Below, one piece after another: positions 45,938 to 53,577 of a stretch of DNA of 64,000 nucleotides. Origin of the DNA: DSXH01 sp020724325 (GTDB lineage: Bacteria; Bacteroidota; Ignavibacteria; Ignavibacteriales; Melioribacteraceae). How positions within the stretch are numbered: position 1 is the first letter of the stretch; every line of letters starts with the position of its first letter. The position numbers and the translations under genes are program-made. Location of the stretch: contig JBFLYW010000003.1 in NCBI GenBank assembly GCA_040756515.1, forward strand, positions 1-64,000. The letters are read 5' to 3'. The notes under the pieces were generated by a model that saw only the letters and a list, made by a program, of their open reading frames with translations, did no database searches and was not told the origin of the DNA.

Positions 45938-47958
45938 TAATTAGAGCTCCCTTTAATTATCCTTATAACCGGTTCACATACAACTACACAAGTGTCGCCG
46001 GGTGAAAATTTTTTCCCCGGTTCAATACTCTGGCTAACAACTTTACCAATACCAGAAATTTTATATTCCAGCCCAAGTTCATTTAACTGAGCTACAGCAT
46101 CTCTAAGAGAGCTGTTCAATAAATTTGGCATCGTTGTACTTGAACGACTAATATTTATTCTTGCTTTGTCTTTAATTTCTTTTTTAGGAGCAATATTCAT
46201 GAAGCTTTTTCGCGATGAAACCGGAGCAGATTTCAACTCTGCAATAAACTGATCGGCAATGTTATTATTTCTTTCAACCATCTTTTTATCACGAGCAAGT
46301 GATAGGTCTGCATCAATTATTCTTCTTGCCGCTTCACGAAAGATAGGAGCTGCAACAAGTCCGCCGTATTTACCAACCATTGGAGCATTTACAAGTATTA
46401 ATCCAATTACTTTTGGGTTATCAGCCGGGAAAAAACCGACGAACGATGAATTGTGTCTTTTACTTGTATAAGATTTATCTACAAGCTGCTGAGCCGTTCC
46501 GGTTTTACCACCAACAATCACATCTTCCAATTGAGCAGTTTTTCCAGTACCATTTTCTACTACTCCTATCATTATCTCTTTCATTAAATCCGAAGTTGAT
46601 CTATTAATTACATTTCGAATAATGGTCGGTTTAGTTTTACTAACAACACTTCCTTTAGAATCTGTTATTTCCTTAAGAATAAACGGCTGCAAAAGTGTGC
46701 CTCCGTTTATTAAAGCACCGTAAGCTGCAATCATTTGAAGAGGAGTAACAGAAATTTCATAACCATAAGAAAGAAACGGTTTTGTAATTGCGGAGAAGTT
46801 TGATGGTTTCTTAAGTAAACCGGAAGCTTCGCCTGGAAGATCAATAGAGGTTATATTGCCAAATCCAAAATCACGTAAATATCTATAAAGCACATCATCC
46901 GGAATTCTAAAAGAGAGTTTAGCCATTCCAATATTACTTGATTCTTCCAGGATTTTGCTTATGGACAACTTTGGATGCGGATGTGTATCCGAAATCTTCA
47001 CAGATTTGTAATAGTATGTTCCATTTTCGGTATTGATTATTTCGTTGGGATTTGCCAGATGTTGATCGAAAAGAATTGACATTGTAATCGACTTCATTGT
47101 TGAACCGGGCTCAAAAGTATCTGTTAAAATTCTATTTCTTCTAACGCTGTTAGGAAAAAGTTCGTAGTTAGCCGGGTCATAGCTTGGTACATTTGATAGC
47201 GCAAAGATTTCACCTGTATTTGGGTCCATTAAAATTCCAAGCGCGGATTCGGCTTCATACTTAACAATACCTTTGGATAACTCCTCTTCAAGTATTTGCT
47301 GATAGTTTTTGTTTATTGTTAATGTAAGGTTGTTACCGCTAACCGGTGCTTTTGAAACATTGTCATTTACAGAAATAGTTCTTCCCATCACATCTTTTTC
47401 TATTACGTAATAACCATCGTTCCCGGTTAATTTTTCATCGTAAATTTTTTCAATTCCGTCAACACCGTTAAGTTTTTGATCGACATATCCTAGTAAATGC
47501 GATGCTAAACTGCCATAAGGATAAACGCGCGAATAGTCTTCTTCGTAAAACAATCCTTCTATAACATGCTGCTTTATTTTAAGAGCTTTATCCATTGGCA
47601 CTTTTTTCTCTAAGCATACATTTCTAACACCTTTACTAATAATTTCCCTGTAATAATTTTCATCTTTACCGAAGACTGAAGAAAAGACAGAGACAATAGA
47701 GTCAGCTTTTTTTGAATTGATCATTCGTGTATCGACGAAAAAAGAAATGTTATCGCGCGTAAAGGAGAGCACTTCCCCGTTCCTATCCTTAATAATTCCG
47801 CGTTCGGCTTTAACTATCTTAGGTTTGTTCTGCTGTCTCTCTGCTATTAAGGTATAATACTCTCTATTATTCACCTGTATCGAATACAATTTGATAATAA
47901 GCAAAATGAATGCAACAAAAACAAATCCGGCTACCACTAATGCACGCTTATTAATCAT
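45937..47958 (-). CDS. ftsI: Division transpeptidase FtsI (PBP3) with C-terminal PASTA domain
   Basis: A 673-aa class B penicillin-binding protein. One N-terminal helix (residues 6-27) is followed by the dimerisation domain and the transpeptidase with its three motifs: the SXXK of FEPGSTMKSITMS, SSN in EESSNIGM, and KTG in VGGKTGTAQ. A single PASTA domain (TMPNLLNSSLRDAVAQLNEL through VVCEPV, about residues 590-665) ends the protein, a feature of the Spo-VD/FtsI forms in FCB bacteria and Firmicutes. It pairs with FtsW. Confidence 0.97.
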   Translation of the reverse strand: MINKRALVVAGFVFVAFILLIIKLYSIQVNNREYYTLIAERQQNKPKIVKAERGIIKDRNGEVLSFTRDNISFFVDTRMINSKKADSIVSVFSSVFGKDENYYREIISKGVRNVCLEKKVPMDKALKIKQHVIEGLFYEEDYSRVYPYGSLASHLLGYVDQKLNGVDGIEKIYDEKLTGNDGYYVIEKDVMGRTISVNDNVSKAPVSGNNLTLTINKNYQQILEEELSKGIVKYEAESALGILMDPNTGEIFALSNVPSYDPANYELFPNSVRRNRILTDTFEPGSTMKSITMSILFDQHLANPNEIINTENGTYYYKSVKISDTHPHPKLSISKILEESSNIGMAKLSFRIPDDVLYRYLRDFGFGNITSIDLPGEASGLLKKPSNFSAITKPFLSYGYEISVTPLQMIAAYGALINGGTLLQPFILKEITDSKGSVVSKTKPTIIRNVINRSTSDLMKEIMIGVVENGTGKTAQLEDVIVGGKTGTAQQLVDKSYTSKRHNSSFVGFFPADNPKVIGLILVNAPMVGKYGGLVAAPIFREAARRIIDADLSLARDKKMVERNNNIADQFIAELKSAPVSSRKSFMNIAPKKEIKDKARINISRSSTTMPNLLNSSLRDAVAQLNELGLEYKISGIGKVVSQSIEPGKKFSPGDTCVVVCEPVIRIIKGSSN

Positions 47959-48271
47959 ATTTCTCTTTTAATATTTTCTCAATTTGTTTTATTTGATTTT
48001 TCGATACAAAAATTGATTCTAAAATTTCTTTCGGTCGGCTCATTTTGAGTGAATCTGATGCAAATTTTACTATTCTGTCTTCAGCCGTAAGTTTTTGAAT
48101 TTCTACATTCAATGCTTCTATTCTATTCTGTTTTTCTACTAACACTTCTGTTTTATTTAACCGCTCTTTATTCAGACTTTTAATTTCATTTAATATTGCT
48201 ACATAAATAAATATTGAAACTGCCATAGCAACTATTATCACAACAAATATTTTTAACGAAGCTTCTATCAT
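47951..48271 (-). CDS. ftsL: FtsL/DivIC-like divisome protein
   Basis: A 106-aa bitopic protein with a single N-terminal helix (SLKIFVVIIVAMAVSIFIYVAIL) and a heptad-rich coiled coil (LNKERLNKTEVLVEKQNRIEALNVEIQKL). Length, topology and position between rsmH and ftsI fit FtsL, whose sequence is poorly conserved. It overlaps ftsI by 8 bp. The call rests mainly on context. Confidence 0.85.
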   Translation of the reverse strand: MIEASLKIFVVIIVAMAVSIFIYVAILNEIKSLNKERLNKTEVLVEKQNRIEALNVEIQKLTAEDRIVKFASDSLKMSRPKEILESIFVSKNQIKQIEKILKEKYD

Positions 48272-48272
48272 A

Positions 48273-49193
48273 TCAAACTCTAACAGCGGCTCTTAGTTTT
48301 GCACTTCTTGATCTTCTATTTTCTTTAATTTCATTTTCAGTGGGAATAATTGGTTTTGTGTTTAGAAGGTTAAGCCGTTTTACTTTTCTGCAAATACAAA
48401 CCGGGGTACCGCGTGGACAAACACAACCAAGACTTTCATACTTCATTTTGTCTTTAACAATTCTATCTTCCAGGGAATGGTAAGTTAATACAACCAGAGT
48501 ACCTTTTATATTCAATAGCGAAACAGCGCTGTCTAAAAAGTTTTTTAATTCTTCTAATTCATTATTAATATAAATGCGAAGTGCTTGAAACACACGGGAT
48601 AATGTTTTTGATAAAAATCGGTGCGGGACTACACTTTCAATTATTTTTCGTAATTGGATTGATGATTTGAATTGTTGTCTAACTCGTTCTTCAATTATTA
48701 ATCGTGCTATTTTCCTGGATAGTTTTTCTTCTCCATACTTCCAAATTATTTCTGCTAAATGTTCCTGTGAATAATTATTCAAAATATATGAAGCCGGGAA
48801 TCCGGCGTTTTTATTCATCCTTAGATCTAGGGGTGAATCTTCTCTAAACGAAAACCCGGATTCAATATTATCGAGCTGATAGGAAGAGACCCCAAGATCT
48901 ACAAAGATGCCGTCAAATTTTTCAATGAACTCAATCTTAGCTATAGTATCGATATCTGTAAAACTTGTGTTATAAACAGAAAATCTTTTGTCGTCTTTAA
49001 ATTTCGTTTGACAAAAACTGAATGCTTCAAAATCTTTATCCGTTGCAACTAGTTTCCCTTTTGAGTGAAGTCTTTTTAATATTTCTGATGAGTGTCCGCC
49101 AAAACCTACTGTGCCGTCGAAATAAATTCCGTTAAAATTCTTGACTAAAAAATCAAGGCTCTCACTTAAGAGAACCGGCACATGTCGAATCAT
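48273..49193 (-). CDS. rsmH: 16S rRNA (cytosine-1402-N4)-methyltransferase
   Basis: A 306-aa SAM-dependent methyltransferase formerly called MraW. The N-terminus MIRHVPVLLSESLDFL, the SAM loop DGTVGFGGHSSEILKRL, DGIFVDLGVSSYQLDNIESGFSFREDSPLDLRMN and the C-terminal LTYHSLEDRIVKDKMK and CPRGTPVC blocks are present. It overlaps mraZ by 4 bp. Confidence 0.97.
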   Translation of the reverse strand: MIRHVPVLLSESLDFLVKNFNGIYFDGTVGFGGHSSEILKRLHSKGKLVATDKDFEAFSFCQTKFKDDKRFSVYNTSFTDIDTIAKIEFIEKFDGIFVDLGVSSYQLDNIESGFSFREDSPLDLRMNKNAGFPASYILNNYSQEHLAEIIWKYGEEKLSRKIARLIIEERVRQQFKSSIQLRKIIESVVPHRFLSKTLSRVFQALRIYINNELEELKNFLDSAVSLLNIKGTLVVLTYHSLEDRIVKDKMKYESLGCVCPRGTPVCICRKVKRLNLLNTKPIIPTENEIKENRRSRSAKLRAAVRV

Positions 49194-49639
49194 TTCGGTT
49201 TTTTCTGCATTACCTGTTTTGCTATTTCTGAAAACGGTTTCGAATTTTCCTTTTTAAGTATTTCATAAATGTCCGGATTCCAAACCTCAATTTTTTTGTT
49301 CTGACCAAGAATCAGCGCATCCTTTTCTATTCCGGCAAACTCAAGTAAATTTTTAGGGATTAATAACCGCGATTGTGAGTCAAGCTTGTCTTCTGCTGCC
49401 AGTTCAAGTAACAATCGTTTGAAAGCCGACTCATCCGGGTCGAAATCATCAAGTTGATCAATTCTTGTCAATACATCCAGCTTCCAATTATCTTGAGGAT
49501 AGATATCGATACATTGTAGAATTCCGCGTGTAATTATGAAAGTATCATTCGCTTCCTGGTTCACATACTTTCTAAAACGAGAAGGAATGCTAATTCTACC
49601 TTTGGAATCCACAGAATAATTAAAACTACCTAAAAACAT
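49190..49639 (-). CDS. mraZ: Transcriptional regulator MraZ
   Basis: A 149-aa AbrB-like DNA-binding protein with two tandem SpoVT/AbrB-type domains: MFLGSFNYSVDSKGRISIPSRFRK at the start and LAAEDKLDSQSRLLIPKNLLEFAGI in the second half. It represses its own dcw operon through TGGG repeats. I start at ATG 49639, which gives the family's length. The longer TTG start at 49717 would lie inside the promoter. TGGG boxes sit just upstream. Confidence 0.95.
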   Translation of the reverse strand: MFLGSFNYSVDSKGRISIPSRFRKYVNQEANDTFIITRGILQCIDIYPQDNWKLDVLTRIDQLDDFDPDESAFKRLLLELAAEDKLDSQSRLLIPKNLLEFAGIEKDALILGQNKKIEVWNPDIYEILKKENSKPFSEIAKQVMQKKPK

Positions 49640-49644
49640 ATATT

Positions 49645-49678
49645 CCCACTTTTTGGTAAAATAAAACACTATTACCCA
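49645..49678 (-). promoter_or_regulatory. MraZ-box-like TGGG repeats
   Basis: On the minus strand, AGTGGG occurs twice (TGGG at 49678-49675 and 49648-49645), exactly 30 bp apart, three times the 10-bp spacing of MraZ boxes. A degenerate TGTT falls on the intermediate 10-bp position (49668-49665). The last box is 5 bp from the mraZ start codon. Two good boxes rather than three or four makes this a weak but position-correct candidate. Confidence 0.55.
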
Positions 49679-49688
49679 CTTGCTTGCA

Positions 49689-49717
49689 AAATAACTGATT
49701 TTATTTGGGATTGTCAA
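49689..49717 (-). promoter_or_regulatory. Candidate promoter of the dcw operon
   Basis: Minus-strand TTGACA (49717-49712) is followed after 17 bp by TTATTT (49694-49689). The TTGACA is a perfect -35. The -10 is a weak match to TATAAT, though TTATTTTG partly resembles the TAnnTTTG form of FCB promoters. It lies about 50 bp upstream of the mraZ ATG, with the TGGG boxes between. Confidence 0.5.
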
Positions 49718-49928
49718 GATTTTTTTTCTAAAAAACCCGAAAAACTACTGTGCGCTGGAACAACAGAGTACGAATCGAAAGCCCGCACTTTTTTTGCTGA
49801 ATGCGAGAACTCACTTACAGGATCTTTTAAGAATTATCCTAACAATTAAAATTCCCTGGAAAAGATAGAAGAGGTAAAAATACTTCTTGTTAACAGGTTA
49901 GAATAAGTATGAAGGAAATTAGAAATGC

Positions 49929-50004
49929 TGGAGCCACCTATAGGACTCGAACCTACGACCCGCTCATTACGAATGAGCTGCTCTACCAGCTGAGCTAAGG
50001 TGGC
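49929..50004 (-). tRNA. tRNA-Thr (anticodon CGT)
   Basis: A 76-nt cloverleaf on the minus strand. Acceptor stem GCCACCT pairs with AGGTGGC. The D arm is GCTC AGCTGGTA GAGC, the anticodon stem GCTCA/TGAGC with loop TTCGTAA (anticodon CGT, decoding ACG), and the T arm GTAGG TTCGAGT CCTAT. The discriminator is T, and CCA is encoded. It begins only 11 bp downstream of the tiny ribosomal protein gene. Confidence 0.96.
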
Positions 50005-50015
50005 TTAAGAAAAGG

Positions 50016-50111
50016 TTATCTCAATTTCTTTTTATGACGGTTTTTGCGCAAACGTTTTTTACGTTTGTGAGTAGCCATTTTATGGCGTTTACGTTTTCTG
50101 CCACACGGCAT
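50016..50111 (-). CDS. Tiny basic ribosomal protein, bS22/mS38-like (AURKAIP1/COX24 domain)
   Basis: A 31-codon gene starting MPCGRKRKRHKMATHKRKKR and ending in NRHKKKLR. It is almost entirely Lys/Arg/His, with the core KRKRHKMATHKRKKRLRK that characterises the AURKAIP1/COX24 (DUF1713) domain. That domain is found in mitochondrial mS38 and in the mycobacterial bS22 ribosomal protein. I infer a small-subunit ribosomal protein. The SD AGGAG is 9 bp before the ATG, which supports translation. The same strand and 11-bp gap to tRNA-Thr suggest one transcript. Confidence 0.85.
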   Translation of the reverse strand: MPCGRKRKRHKMATHKRKKRLRKNRHKKKLR

Positions 50112-50125
50112 AAATACATTCTCCT

Positions 50126-50875
50126 TTAATGTGATTTAATTAATTCTTGTGCTCGTTTACCAATTTCATTATTAGGATTAATCTCGGCGGCTTTTTTCCA
50201 CCACTCAATTGCTTCATCGTGTTTATTATCCGCAAGTGATACAATTCCAATATTCAAATGAGCAATTTGATGCTTTGGCTGATACTTTAACGCTTCTTTC
50301 ATATAACGCAATGCATCTTCATACTTACCTTGTTCGTAATAACACACACCCAAATCAACTAGCACATCGGCATTCTTAGGATCAGCTTTTAAATAAGTTA
50401 AATATTTTTCAATGGCTTTATCTTTGAATCCGGAATCATTAAGAAGATGTGCCAACTCTAAAAGTTTATTATTATCGGGATTCTTTTTAATCTCTTTTTC
50501 TAACTGGTTTATTCTTTGTAAATATTGTAAATCAACACCTTGATGCGGATCCTTACTTAAGTTAGTATTTATAGTTGAACCGGAAGGACTATCAAATATT
50601 CCGGCTGAATAGAGAATTAATAATCCCACAGCTATTAAAGTAAAAGTAAGATAGAATAATTTTATAGGTGAAATACTTTTATTATAGTTACCTTCAGCTG
50701 AATTTTTCTTTAAACCAGTTTTAGATTTTGAAATTTCCTTTTTTTCTTTGTCAGCTTTTTTTGATTCCGATTTTAGATAATTAACCCGTACACCGCAATG
50801 AGAACAGTATTTATCCAAATTAGAAACCTCTTCGCCGCAATTACTGCAATTGATTTTTGTCTGGTTCGAATTCAT
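50126..50875 (-). CDS. Zinc-ribbon membrane protein with TPR repeats
   Basis: A 249-aa protein with an N-terminal zinc ribbon (INCSNCGEEVSNLDKYCSHCG; four cysteines in two CxxC pairs). A Lys/Ser-rich linker and one membrane helix (LFYLTFTLIAVGLLILYSAGIF, about residues 72-93) follow, then three TPR units (KAIEKYLTYLKADPKNADVLVDLGVCYYEQGKYEDALRYMKEALKYQPKHQIAHLNIGIVSLADNKHDEAIEWWKKAAEINP). It is probably a protein-interaction scaffold, with the TPR part outside. Its partner is unknown. It lies 9 bp after the HU gene. Confidence 0.85.
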   Translation of the reverse strand: MNSNQTKINCSNCGEEVSNLDKYCSHCGVRVNYLKSESKKADKEKKEISKSKTGLKKNSAEGNYNKSISPIKLFYLTFTLIAVGLLILYSAGIFDSPSGSTINTNLSKDPHQGVDLQYLQRINQLEKEIKKNPDNNKLLELAHLLNDSGFKDKAIEKYLTYLKADPKNADVLVDLGVCYYEQGKYEDALRYMKEALKYQPKHQIAHLNIGIVSLADNKHDEAIEWWKKAAEINPNNEIGKRAQELIKSH

Positions 50876-50884
50876 AATCAGATT

Positions 50885-51190
50885 TTACTCGTTACTAGAA
50901 TTAGATTTTTTTATTCCAGCATCTACCGCGTTCTTAAAATCCTTTGAAAATTTGAAAGTCGGCACGTAATGATCTCCCACATAAACTTTTTCTCCGGTTC
51001 TGGGATTTCTAGCATATCTGGCTTTTTTCTTTTTAACCTTATAGCTGCCAAAGCCACGTATTTCAATACCTTTACCTTCTCCAAGCGCCTGAATAACGGT
51101 AGTTAAAAAACCTTCGATAATTGCCTCGGTTTCCAGCTTTGTAAGCCCCGTTCCAAGAGCAACTTTTTCAACTATATCGGCTTTTGTCAT
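50885..51190 (-). CDS. HU/IHF-family DNA-binding protein
   Basis: A 101-aa nucleoid protein. The N-terminal helices (MTKADIVEKVALGTGLTKLETEAIIEGFLTTVIQAL), the GKGIEIRGFGSYKVKKKKARYARNPRTGEKVYVGDHYVPTFKFSKDFK region with the DNA-intercalating RNPRTG arm, and overall length match HU/IHF. A single gene cannot be assigned to HU or IHF. SD AGAGGA precedes the ATG. It begins the minus-strand cluster ending in tRNA-Thr. Confidence 0.95.
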   Translation of the reverse strand: MTKADIVEKVALGTGLTKLETEAIIEGFLTTVIQALGEGKGIEIRGFGSYKVKKKKARYARNPRTGEKVYVGDHYVPTFKFSKDFKNAVDAGIKKSNSSNE

Positions 51191-51365
51191 TGCTATCCTC
51201 TATTTACTTCTATTATTCAATTTTGAGCGTGGAAAAATATCAATTAAAGGATTAAAATCCAACCACAAAAGGACTTAGCGGAATTAAACTAGTCATTTTT
51301 AACAATCCATCCAAATACCTGGAACTGTTAAGACTACAAATTGACTAGCGGAATTTTACTTATGG

Positions 51366-52037
51366 GCATCTCTAAAAACTAATTTTTAGCCCAGATTTGT
51401 CATTAGTAAAAAGTTCTAATGACCGCCATTAGAAAAAAGTAATGTTAAGTTGTTTTAGAATAGTAAGTTCAGTTTTGGGTTACTAACGGAGTTTTGGCAA
51501 TTAACTGTAAGAAAAACAGACTAAGGAAACATAATTGCTATTTGATAATTGTATTTATAGACGAACCGGGTTTGTACTACAAAATCTGGTTTAATAATGT
51601 AATAAGGTTACCTGTAAGGCTAAGTTTTGGTTACTAAGGTTTCTTCAATCAGATATTTGTTACTTGTTTGATTTGTAACTGGCGGACAGTTACCTAACGA
51701 TTGAACCTTAGTAACAGTGAAGAAGAGAGAAACAAATGACCTTATTACCTTATACGAGTGTAAGAAAATAATTGGGAAAGTGTTTCTGCAAAGAAGAAAT
51801 AGCTTCAGTTCAAGCAAATGTATAAACAATTCTTACTTTATAAGGTATTGAAAGCAGGAGAAAATTGATGGTTACAATGAATCTCTTGTTCTTGCTCTTA
51901 CTCAGGCACTTAGGAACTCAGCTCCATTGTTGGTTTTCAGTACTTCTAATGACAAATCTGGGTTTAGATAAATAGTACACAGATAAACACAGATAAAACT
52001 GATTTCCGCAGATTGCATTTGAAGTTTTTAGAGATGC
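51366..52037. repeat. Long-range inverted repeat pair flanking 0.67 kb
   Basis: GCATCTCTAAAAACT at 51366-51380 has a perfect 15-bp complement at 52023-52037. Further in, CCCAGATTTGTCATTAG (51390-51406) has a perfect 17-bp complement at 51948-51964. Both pairs nest in the correct order, as in the terminal inverted repeats of a decayed element. The right side is interrupted by about 58 bp of unrelated repeat text, against 9 bp on the left. No transposase frame lies between. Confidence 0.8.
51599..51749. repeat. Triple nested inverted repeat
   Basis: From outside in: GTAATAAGGT (51599-51608) with ACCTTATTAC (51740-51749), GTTACTAAGGTT (51630-51641) with AACCTTAGTAAC (51704-51715), and GTAACTG/CAGTTAC around GCGGA (51675-51693). 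All three arms are perfect, and the middle arm extends by CAATC if a 4-bp bulge is allowed. It lies inside the 51366-52037 element. Confidence 0.8.
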
Positions 52038-52344
52038 ACTTATTAAATATGTTATGTGAATTAGAATAGACTAATGGAAAAACTATAGCATAGGTAGTAA
52101 CTCTAAGATTTTATCAGTGTAAATCATAAAAAATCATTTTAATCTGCGTTACGTTTATCGAATAATTAATTACTTTTTTCCTAACCTACTTAAACCTCTC
52201 ATCTAGCTTAGTAATGAAAATCTGTTGTCCCATTATAATACAAAGTCTATGAATTAGATGAGCTAATCCTAAAAAACAGAGTAAAACCGCAAAAAAGAAA
52301 TGGTATAAAGTTTGTAAATAAAGTGTAACTAAGTAGAGAAAAAA

Positions 52345-52947
52345 ATGTCACTCGTTCCAATTATATATACAAGCTTAGCACTCTTCTTCGGCTTAATGTT
52401 AATAGTGGTCTTTATCTCCTATCTTTCTTACCGTTCAAAAAGGAATACAAATCCTGTAATTGTTGAAGAGATTCGTAAGCAAAGAGCACTTATTATACCA
52501 CAAGAAATAATTCTTAATAGAACTCAGAACAGAACATATATACCAACTCCAAGATTTGAATCCAAATCTCAGAAAAATGCATTACAACAATTAGAACCAG
52601 TTGTTCTTCCTTCTAATTACTTTCAAAAAGAGCAGGAAGTAAATTATAACCAAACGAGATTTGCCCATAGAGAAAATAAACCGAGCGATGATACAAAAAG
52701 AAATAACAATTCTTATTACACACGGTCAACACATGCAAGAATAGAAATAATGAATGATAATAAAAAATTCCAGAGATTTAATGCACACCAATTTAATTCA
52801 CAACAACAGCAGTCAGCTAAAAACGAATCAATGGTAAAATACATTAACGACCTATCACAATATAACCTGTTAAGTTTTTATTCGGACAGCAGCAGCGATA
52901 ACGATTTTGTTGCGGCAACTGCAATCCCAAATCATCATTCTCTTTAA
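52345..52947 (+). CDS. Single-pass membrane protein of unknown function (paralog A)
   Basis: A 200-aa protein with one N-terminal helix (LVPIIYTSLALFFGLMLIVVFISYL, residues 3-27), then a long polar, Gln/Asn/Ser-rich and probably disordered tail. I recognise no domain. The N-terminus (M-x-LVPII ... SYLSYRSKR) matches that of the next gene, so the two are likely paralogs. A run of A before ATG (agagaaaaaa) is a weak ribosome binding site. It is the first of a plus-strand group that continues into the copper genes. Confidence 0.65.
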   Translation: MSLVPIIYTSLALFFGLMLIVVFISYLSYRSKRNTNPVIVEEIRKQRALIIPQEIILNRTQNRTYIPTPRFESKSQKNALQQLEPVVLPSNYFQKEQEVNYNQTRFAHRENKPSDDTKRNNNSYYTRSTHARIEIMNDNKKFQRFNAHQFNSQQQQSAKNESMVKYINDLSQYNLLSFYSDSSSDNDFVAATAIPNHHSL

Positions 52948-52962
52948 AAAATTATTCCAACC

Positions 52963-53005
52963 GAAATTAAATTGTTAGGTTAGGTTTAATTTCCTATTTT
53001 TATTT
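52963..53005 (+). terminator. Hairpin plus T-rich run between the paralogs
   Basis: GAAATTAAA (52963-52971) pairs perfectly with TTTAATTTC (52985-52993), followed by CTATTTTTATTTT. The shape is that of an intrinsic terminator, but the stem is only AT-rich. It ends at the next start codon (53007), so it could instead regulate translation of that gene. Confidence 0.45.
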
Positions 53006-53006
53006 T

Positions 53007-53558
53007 ATGGAATTAGTGCCAATAATATTTAGCGTACTTAAGATAGTGGCTTTTCTTGCCGCATTGGTTATTACTTTGTCTTATGTTGCATACAGAATAA
53101 GACTTAAGAAAGGAAAAATTGAATCCTCAGAAAAAGGAGTTGTCCGGTCTGCAGCTAATGCGGAGAGGACGGTTAAGAGAATTGTTGAGAGAATAACGAA
53201 ACATTACGCACCGCCTCAATCTTCTTTGTCATCCAAACCGGAAATGGATAAAAAAATTATATTAGAGCACACAACAAAAGGACCGGTTAAAAAGGTTGAG
53301 GAAAGAGTTTCAAAAGAATCGCGTAAGCCGCCAAAACCAGATCGAATTGAAGTTGTTAAGCCGCTTAACCCTCAGAATTTTAGTGAAAAAGTAGTTCAAA
53401 AACCTTCGTCCAAAAAATTATCTAAGGAAAGCAGGTCATCTCCAGAAAAAAATATGGCTTCGCTTGGAGATCAAATCCTGGATAAGTATGCAGAAGACCA
53501 GTCTGCCGACATGTTCGCACTTTCAACAAAAAAGAAAGACTCACAAAAGAATAATTAG
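53007..53558 (+). CDS. Single-pass membrane protein of unknown function (paralog B)
   Basis: A 183-aa protein with an N-terminal helix (LVPIIFSVLKIVAFLAALVITLSYVAYRIRL, residues 3-33), then a highly charged Lys/Glu/Ser/Pro tail that is probably disordered (residues 40-183). The N-terminus matches paralog A (M-x-LVPII, SYxxYRxR), but the tails differ in composition. No enzymatic motif. It is separated from the HMA-AraC gene by only 19 bp, so co-transcription with the copper regulator is possible. Confidence 0.65.
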   Translation: MELVPIIFSVLKIVAFLAALVITLSYVAYRIRLKKGKIESSEKGVVRSAANAERTVKRIVERITKHYAPPQSSLSSKPEMDKKIILEHTTKGPVKKVEERVSKESRKPPKPDRIEVVKPLNPQNFSEKVVQKPSSKKLSKESRSSPEKNMASLGDQILDKYAEDQSADMFALSTKKKDSQKNN

Positions 53559-53577
53559 TTTACTCAATCTTTAGGAT

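Larger units (their letters stand above)
51191..52344. other. 1.15-kb gene-free region rich in inverted repeats
   Basis: No convincing ORF on either strand. A 69-codon frame at 51620-51829 has no family features and lies across the hairpins. The region holds the inverted pairs listed separately (51366-52037 and 51599-51749), a local hairpin GTCATTAG...CTAATGAC (51399-51423) and a stretch of dispersed-repeat text around 51975-52015 (ACACAGATAAACACAGATAA, TTTCCGCAGATT). It may carry the promoter of the plus-strand gene at 52345 in its last 100 bp, which I cannot pin down. Confidence 0.8.

Noticed and set aside
49640..49717. N-terminal extension of mraZ from a TTG at 49717
   Set aside because: The ATG at 49639 matches the conserved MFLGxF start, and the extension would cover the TGGG boxes and the promoter.
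51620..51829. 69-codon minus-strand frame in the gene-free region
   Set aside because: It lies across the nested inverted repeats and has no recognisable domain or start signal.
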